DNA of 28,426 nucleotides from Bog-473 sp036491435 (GTDB lineage: Bacteria > Actinomycetota > Acidimicrobiia > Acidimicrobiales > RAAP-2), in the NCBI GenBank assembly GCA_036491435.1, contig DASXBZ010000062.1:1-28426 (forward strand), read 5' to 3'. Shown piece after piece: positions 25,294-28,426 of the stretch. Both the position numbers and the translations under genes were made by a program. Each line of letters starts with the position of its first letter. The first letter of the stretch is position 1. Below the pieces are notes generated by a model, which searched no databases, was not told the origin of the DNA, and saw nothing but the letters and a program-made list of their open reading frames with translations.

Positions 25294-25304
25294 GGGGGAG
25301 GAAG
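25294..25304 (+). promoter_or_regulatory. Ribosome binding site that fixes the sulfatase start
   Basis: GGGGGAGGAAG ends 6 nt, and its GGAGG core ends 9 nt, before the GTG at 25311. No comparable site precedes the more upstream in-frame starts. Confidence 0.7.
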
Positions 25305-25310
25305 CCGCGC

Positions 25311-26801
25311 GTGTCGACGACCAGTCCGAACATCGTGCTCGTCATGTCCGACCAGCACCGGGCCGACATGATGGGGTGCGCCGGCGACCCCAGCATCCAG
25401 ACCCCGGCGCTCGACGGTCTGGCGGCCGAGGGGGTCCGGTTCTCGCGGGTGTCGTGCCAGGGACCGCTCTGCATGCCTTCACGGGCGTCGTTCATGACCG
25501 AGCGCTACGTGCGCGACCACGGCGTGTACACAAATTGGGAGGAGATCGCGCCGGACAGTCCGACGTACGTGCGGGCGCTGCGAGAGGCCGGGTACCACAC
25601 CGCCCTGCTGGGCAAGGCCCACCTCTATCTCGACGAGAAGCTCACGGTCGCCCACATGGACGAGATGGCCGGCCGGCTGGAGGACCTGGGCTTCGCCGAG
25701 GTCTTCGAGACCGGCGACAAGTTCATGCCGAAGATCCCGACCCGCTACAGCGACTACCTGGCTTCTGCTGGCTGGCTCGACGCCGCGCGCAAACACCTCG
25801 CCGATCGCGCCTACCAAGGGGACAACGAGGACGGGCAGAACGCGACCAAGTGCGTGCCGATGTGGGACTCGACGCCGATGCCCATCCCACTCGACTCCTA
25901 TGTCGACGCCTGGCACGGCGCGCAAGCGGTGCGTTGGATCGAGGAATACGAGCGCGACACGCCCTTCTTCCTTTTCGTCGGGTTCCCCGGACCCCACGAC
26001 CCTTGGGATGCCCCGGCGGAGGCGGTCGCCCGGTACGACGGGGTGGACATCTCGATGCCGGCTTCGACGAAGCGGCCGGTGGTCGAAGGAACCGGCCGCT
26101 ACGGCGCGCTGTTACAGGGTTTCTTGTGGATGTCGGACTCCGAGACCATGACCGACACCGCCATCGCGGGCATGCGGAAGTCCTACGCGGCCGACATCTC
26201 GGTGATCGACCATGCGGTCGGGCAGATCGTGGACGCGCTGGCCCGGCGCGGCATGCTCGAGTCGACCTGGATCGTGTACACGACCGACCACGGCGAGATG
26301 GCAGGGAGCCACGGGCTCATGTCGAAGTGCGTGCTGTACGAGCCGGCGGTGCGCGTCCCACTGATCGTGCGCCCGCCGGGCGGGTGCGCGCCGCGGGTCG
26401 TCGACTCGCTCATCGAGCAGCTCGATGTCCCGGCGACCATTCGGGCGGTCGCGGGTGCACCGGACGTCGCGGGAAGCGAGGGGCAGTCGCTCCTCGAGGC
26501 GGTGGCCGGCGGGGCGCCACCCGTGCACGACGTCACGGTGAGCGAGAACTGGGGCTTCGCCGTGTTCGAGACCGAGCGGCACAAGCTGGTCGTCGACGAG
26601 GACGCGGTCGCGCCGTGCCAGCTGTTCGACCTCGCCGAGGACCCGGCCGAGGACCATGACCTGCTCGCTGACCCACTGGCCGCGGGCGTCGTCGAGGAGA
26701 TCATGGAGACACACGTGCGGCCGTTCTTCACGACCCCGCCGGCGCGGCCGCACCCGAGCATCTTCACGAGCGGCCCGCCGCTCGAGGAGCTCTCCGGTTG
26801 A
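25311..26801 (+). CDS. Type I (formylglycine) sulfatase or phosphonate monoester hydrolase, cytoplasmic
   Basis: The frame is open from 25095, but the GTG at 25311 is preferred: GGAGG lies 9 nt before it and the family sequence starts at once (NIVLVMSDQHRAD). The 496-residue product has the modification motif C54-x-P-S-R (LCMPSRAS), where the cysteine must be converted to formylglycine. Metal and substrate ligands are D14, K102/H104 (GKAHLY), H229/D230 (GPHDPWD), D326/H327 (TTDHGEM) and K339. The set is complete, so the protein should be active if a formylglycine-generating enzyme is made elsewhere. No signal peptide is present, unlike most arylsulfatases, which suggests intracellular substrates such as choline sulfate or phosphonate monoesters. 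No sulfatase-maturation gene is nearby. Confidence 0.88.
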   Translation: MSTTSPNIVLVMSDQHRADMMGCAGDPSIQTPALDGLAAEGVRFSRVSCQGPLCMPSRASFMTERYVRDHGVYTNWEEIAPDSPTYVRALREAGYHTALLGKAHLYLDEKLTVAHMDEMAGRLEDLGFAEVFETGDKFMPKIPTRYSDYLASAGWLDAARKHLADRAYQGDNEDGQNATKCVPMWDSTPMPIPLDSYVDAWHGAQAVRWIEEYERDTPFFLFVGFPGPHDPWDAPAEAVARYDGVDISMPASTKRPVVEGTGRYGALLQGFLWMSDSETMTDTAIAGMRKSYAADISVIDHAVGQIVDALARRGMLESTWIVYTTDHGEMAGSHGLMSKCVLYEPAVRVPLIVRPPGGCAPRVVDSLIEQLDVPATIRAVAGAPDVAGSEGQSLLEAVAGGAPPVHDVTVSENWGFAVFETERHKLVVDEDAVAPCQLFDLAEDPAEDHDLLADPLAAGVVEEIMETHVRPFFTTPPARPHPSIFTSGPPLEELSG

Positions 26802-26816
26802 CGGGCCGAGCCCGTC
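26800..26816. terminator. Hairpin between convergent sulfatase and peptidase genes
   Basis: GACGGGC-CGA-GCCCGTC is a perfect 7-bp stem with a 3-nt loop. It starts on the last bases of the sulfatase stop and lies 10 bp from the end of the convergent peptidase gene. It may terminate both transcripts. There is no T-run. Confidence 0.45.
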
Positions 26817-26825
26817 GGGCCGGAC

Positions 26826-27749
26826 TTAGCTGCTCGGCGTGGCCGGCAGCGCCGAGCCGTAGGCGACGTTGAACGCGTTGAGGGCGCTGTCCGGATTCCC
26901 GGGCGTCGAGACCACCACCCTGTTCTGGATCATGACGCCGGAGTCGTTGTTGTAGTTGAGCCCAGCGGGCGTGTAGCTCGGGGTCGACCCGCTGGCGACG
27001 GCGCTCTTCAAGATGCCCGCATTGTCGAAGTCACCGGCGCCGGCGGTCGCCGGCGTGATGGTGTAGTGCGCGAGCGTCCCGATCCGGCCGCCGATCTGCG
27101 GCGCCTCCATGATCCACTCGGCCGAGGCACCGGCGCCGTTGTACGACTGGGTCGTCGAGAACGTCCAGGCGTGCCCCGGGGTCGTGTCCGAGATGGTGAT
27201 CACCCATTGGCCCGGCGAAGTGCCACCGCCACCGCCGCCGTGACTCCGACCGTGGACCGGCGGCGCGGCGGTCGGCGCCGTCGTCTCGTAGATCGACGCC
27301 GTCATGGTGTCCCCCGGGTTCACGGCGTGCCCGCTGGGAAGCGCGGTCTCGGGCGCCGGCAAGATCTCCCACCACGCGTTGTAGTGCGCGGCGCCGCTGT
27401 AGTAGTCCTCTTCGGTCCCGGTCTGGATGAGGCTGCTGTTGGCGAAGCCGTCGACGCCGATCCACGCCGAGGAGTACGTCGGCGACGAGGACGCGGCGAC
27501 CGACGGGACGGTCCACGTCCCCGAGACGCCGGCGAAGCTGCCGGTCTCGGCGTAACCCGACCAGTTGCTCGCGGACCAGGTGCTGTGCAACCCGTTCCCG
27601 ACCCCCGGGCCGGGGATCCGCGGCGCGTGGACGATCGCAGGCACGACGCTCGCGGCTGTGCCCGCTCCGGCACCTGCGGCCAGAGTGAGGGTGGCCCCGA
27701 GCAGGCCGGCCGACGACAGTGCGCCGATCATGCGGCCGAAGTTCTTCAT
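26826..27749 (-). CDS. Secreted G1 (eqolisin-type) glutamic peptidase
   Basis: The ATG at 27749 follows AAGGGGGAAC and begins a signal peptide (MKNFGRMIG, core at about 12-30); the product has 307 residues. The mature part opens with SNWSGYAETGSFAGVSGTWTVP, the entry motif of the G1 fold. The catalytic pair of the family, a glutamine and a glutamate, matches Q109 (SLIQTGTEED) and E211 (ASAEWIMEAP). G1 enzymes are acid-active endopeptidases first known from fungi, with bacterial members mostly uncharacterised. Residues 166-177 are a His/Gly-rich insertion in a surface loop. Many Trp, Tyr and Ser residues and the lack of cysteines are typical. It is likely an extracellular protease for acidic surroundings. 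Confidence 0.87.
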   Translation of the reverse strand: MKNFGRMIGALSSAGLLGATLTLAAGAGAGTAASVVPAIVHAPRIPGPGVGNGLHSTWSASNWSGYAETGSFAGVSGTWTVPSVAASSSPTYSSAWIGVDGFANSSLIQTGTEEDYYSGAAHYNAWWEILPAPETALPSGHAVNPGDTMTASIYETTAPTAAPPVHGRSHGGGGGGTSPGQWVITISDTTPGHAWTFSTTQSYNGAGASAEWIMEAPQIGGRIGTLAHYTITPATAGAGDFDNAGILKSAVASGSTPSYTPAGLNYNNDSGVMIQNRVVVSTPGNPDSALNAFNVAYGSALPATPSS

Positions 27750-27882
27750 GTGTTCCCCCTTGACCTCGCCGCGGCCATCCCGCGCTGCGAGCAATCTAGG
27801 CCCCGCGCGGGACCCCGACAGCGCGGGTAGTCAGAAAACGGCACAAGAGCCCGGGCCCAAAGTCCCTTTTCGAAGGCGTGTC

Positions 27883-28426
27883 TCAACCCAGGCCCAACGG
27901 ATCCGGGCTCGGGATGCGCTCGGCTGGGAGCGGGGCGCCAGCGGCCACCTCGTCCAGGAGCCAGGCACGCTGCGTCTCGATCGACGCGGCGCGCGCCGGC
28001 GGCACGCAGGCCTCCAGCTCGTCGTAGACCGCCATGAGTTTGCGCGTGATCTGCGGGGACCCCACACCGAACAGGGCGATCTCGGTGAAGGCGAGCTCGA
28101 CGAGGCGATCCCATCCCGGCGCCGGGACCAAAAGCCGAACGACGCCTTCGCCGTCGACGTAGACCCCGCTGGGGTCGGGGCGACCGGCCACCGCACGGAG
28201 CACGCCGTGCAGACGGTCGAGGGACTGCACGGCGGTGGTCGGGTCGTTGATCGCCGGCGACAGCGCACGGATGGCGATGTCCACCAGTTGGCGGACGCCG
28301 TATTCAAGATCTTGGTACATGGTGCGGGCGGCCGAGCTGTGCAGCGACCGGCCGATGGCGTGCGGGTCGGGCCGCCTCCCGCCCAGGACCTCCATGAGAT
28401 CGAAGTCGCGCGGCAGATAGGTGCCG
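27883..28426 (-). CDS. DUF2254 membrane protein, C-terminal part (5' end outside window)
   Basis: The frame is open from the right edge and stops at 27883, leaving about 180 residues. The soluble C-terminal region carries the DUF2254 hallmark YGVRQLVDIAIRALSPAIND, followed by PTTAVQSLDRLH. The N-terminal membrane spans of this ~420-residue family would lie beyond the window. An internal ATG at 28395 exists, but the sequence before it (TYLPRDFDL) still fits the family, so this is a truncation by the window edge and not a short gene. The function of DUF2254 is unknown. The 133 bp between this gene and the peptidase gene hold no other feature I can support. Confidence 0.84.
   Translation of the reverse strand, partial: GTYLPRDFDLMEVLGGRRPDPHAIGRSLHSSAARTMYQDLEYGVRQLVDIAIRALSPAINDPTTAVQSLDRLHGVLRAVAGRPDPSGVYVDGEGVVRLLVPAPGWDRLVELAFTEIALFGVGSPQITRKLMAVYDELEACVPPARAASIETQRAWLLDEVAAGAPLPAERIPSPDPLGLG

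Noticed and set aside
27831..27882. GAGCCCGGGCCC near the end of the DUF2254 gene as a terminator
   Set aside because: The self-complementary core has no room for a loop, and there is no proper stem flanked by a T-run.

Overview
The window is about 28.4 kb of high-GC DNA packed with single-copy chromosomal genes. I see no rRNA, tRNA, CRISPR array, insertion sequence or phage module. Several signs point to an actinobacterium: a mycothiol-dependent maleylpyruvate-isomerase-like protein, an actinobacterial type of phosphofructokinase, many GTG starts and 4-nt stop/start overlaps. At least six genes also have a TANNNT box 7-9 nt before the start codon and no Shine-Dalgarno sequence, the pattern of leaderless transcripts. 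The mix of Acidimicrobiia-like secreted proteins, a G1 peptidase and hopanoid-type genes suggests a deep-branching, probably free-living lineage. That placement is inference.

Layout, left to right. 1-2101: the end of cydD and a complete cydC, a heterodimeric ABC exporter needed for cytochrome bd assembly. 2105-3790: a secreted parallel beta-helix protein, with a palindrome-rich divergent region and a TetR-type regulator (4053-4772) beyond it. 9455 down to 4852: a tight six-gene minus-strand operon (aminotransferase, PhzF-like, Nudix, C4 zinc-ribbon coiled coil, histidine phosphatase, DUF2889). 9506-10327: an endonuclease/exonuclease/phosphatase-fold protein. 10377-12059: a SulP transporter with a STAS domain. 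12187-14201: a sphingosine-1-phosphate-lyase-like enzyme translationally coupled to an MDMPI-fold protein. 14278-15303: a phosphofructokinase whose residues indicate pyrophosphate rather than ATP use.

15323-19401 (minus) holds a secreted lipase, a lipoprotein that reads as a seven-bladed propeller with one C-x5-C pair per blade, an Lrp/AsnC regulator, a methyltransferase and a secreted protein with a Ser/Gly/Asn linker. 19478-21959 has a TANGO2/NRDE protein convergent with the ABC-F translation factor EttA. 22000-25089 (minus) has a small Cys/His-rich membrane protein and a coupled hpnO-like/hpnA pair (hopanoid tailoring). 25311-28426 has a cytoplasmic-type formylglycine sulfatase, a secreted G1 glutamic peptidase and the C-terminal part of a DUF2254 membrane protein.

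There is no single dominant system. The window reads as core metabolism interleaved with a secretome: beta-helix protein, lipase, propeller lipoprotein, linker protein and G1 peptidase. The least described items are the C-x5-C propeller, the six-gene DUF2889 operon, the S1P-lyase/MDMPI pair and the Cys/His membrane protein. The leaderless-promoter pattern is a window-wide signal that also helps fix several start codons.
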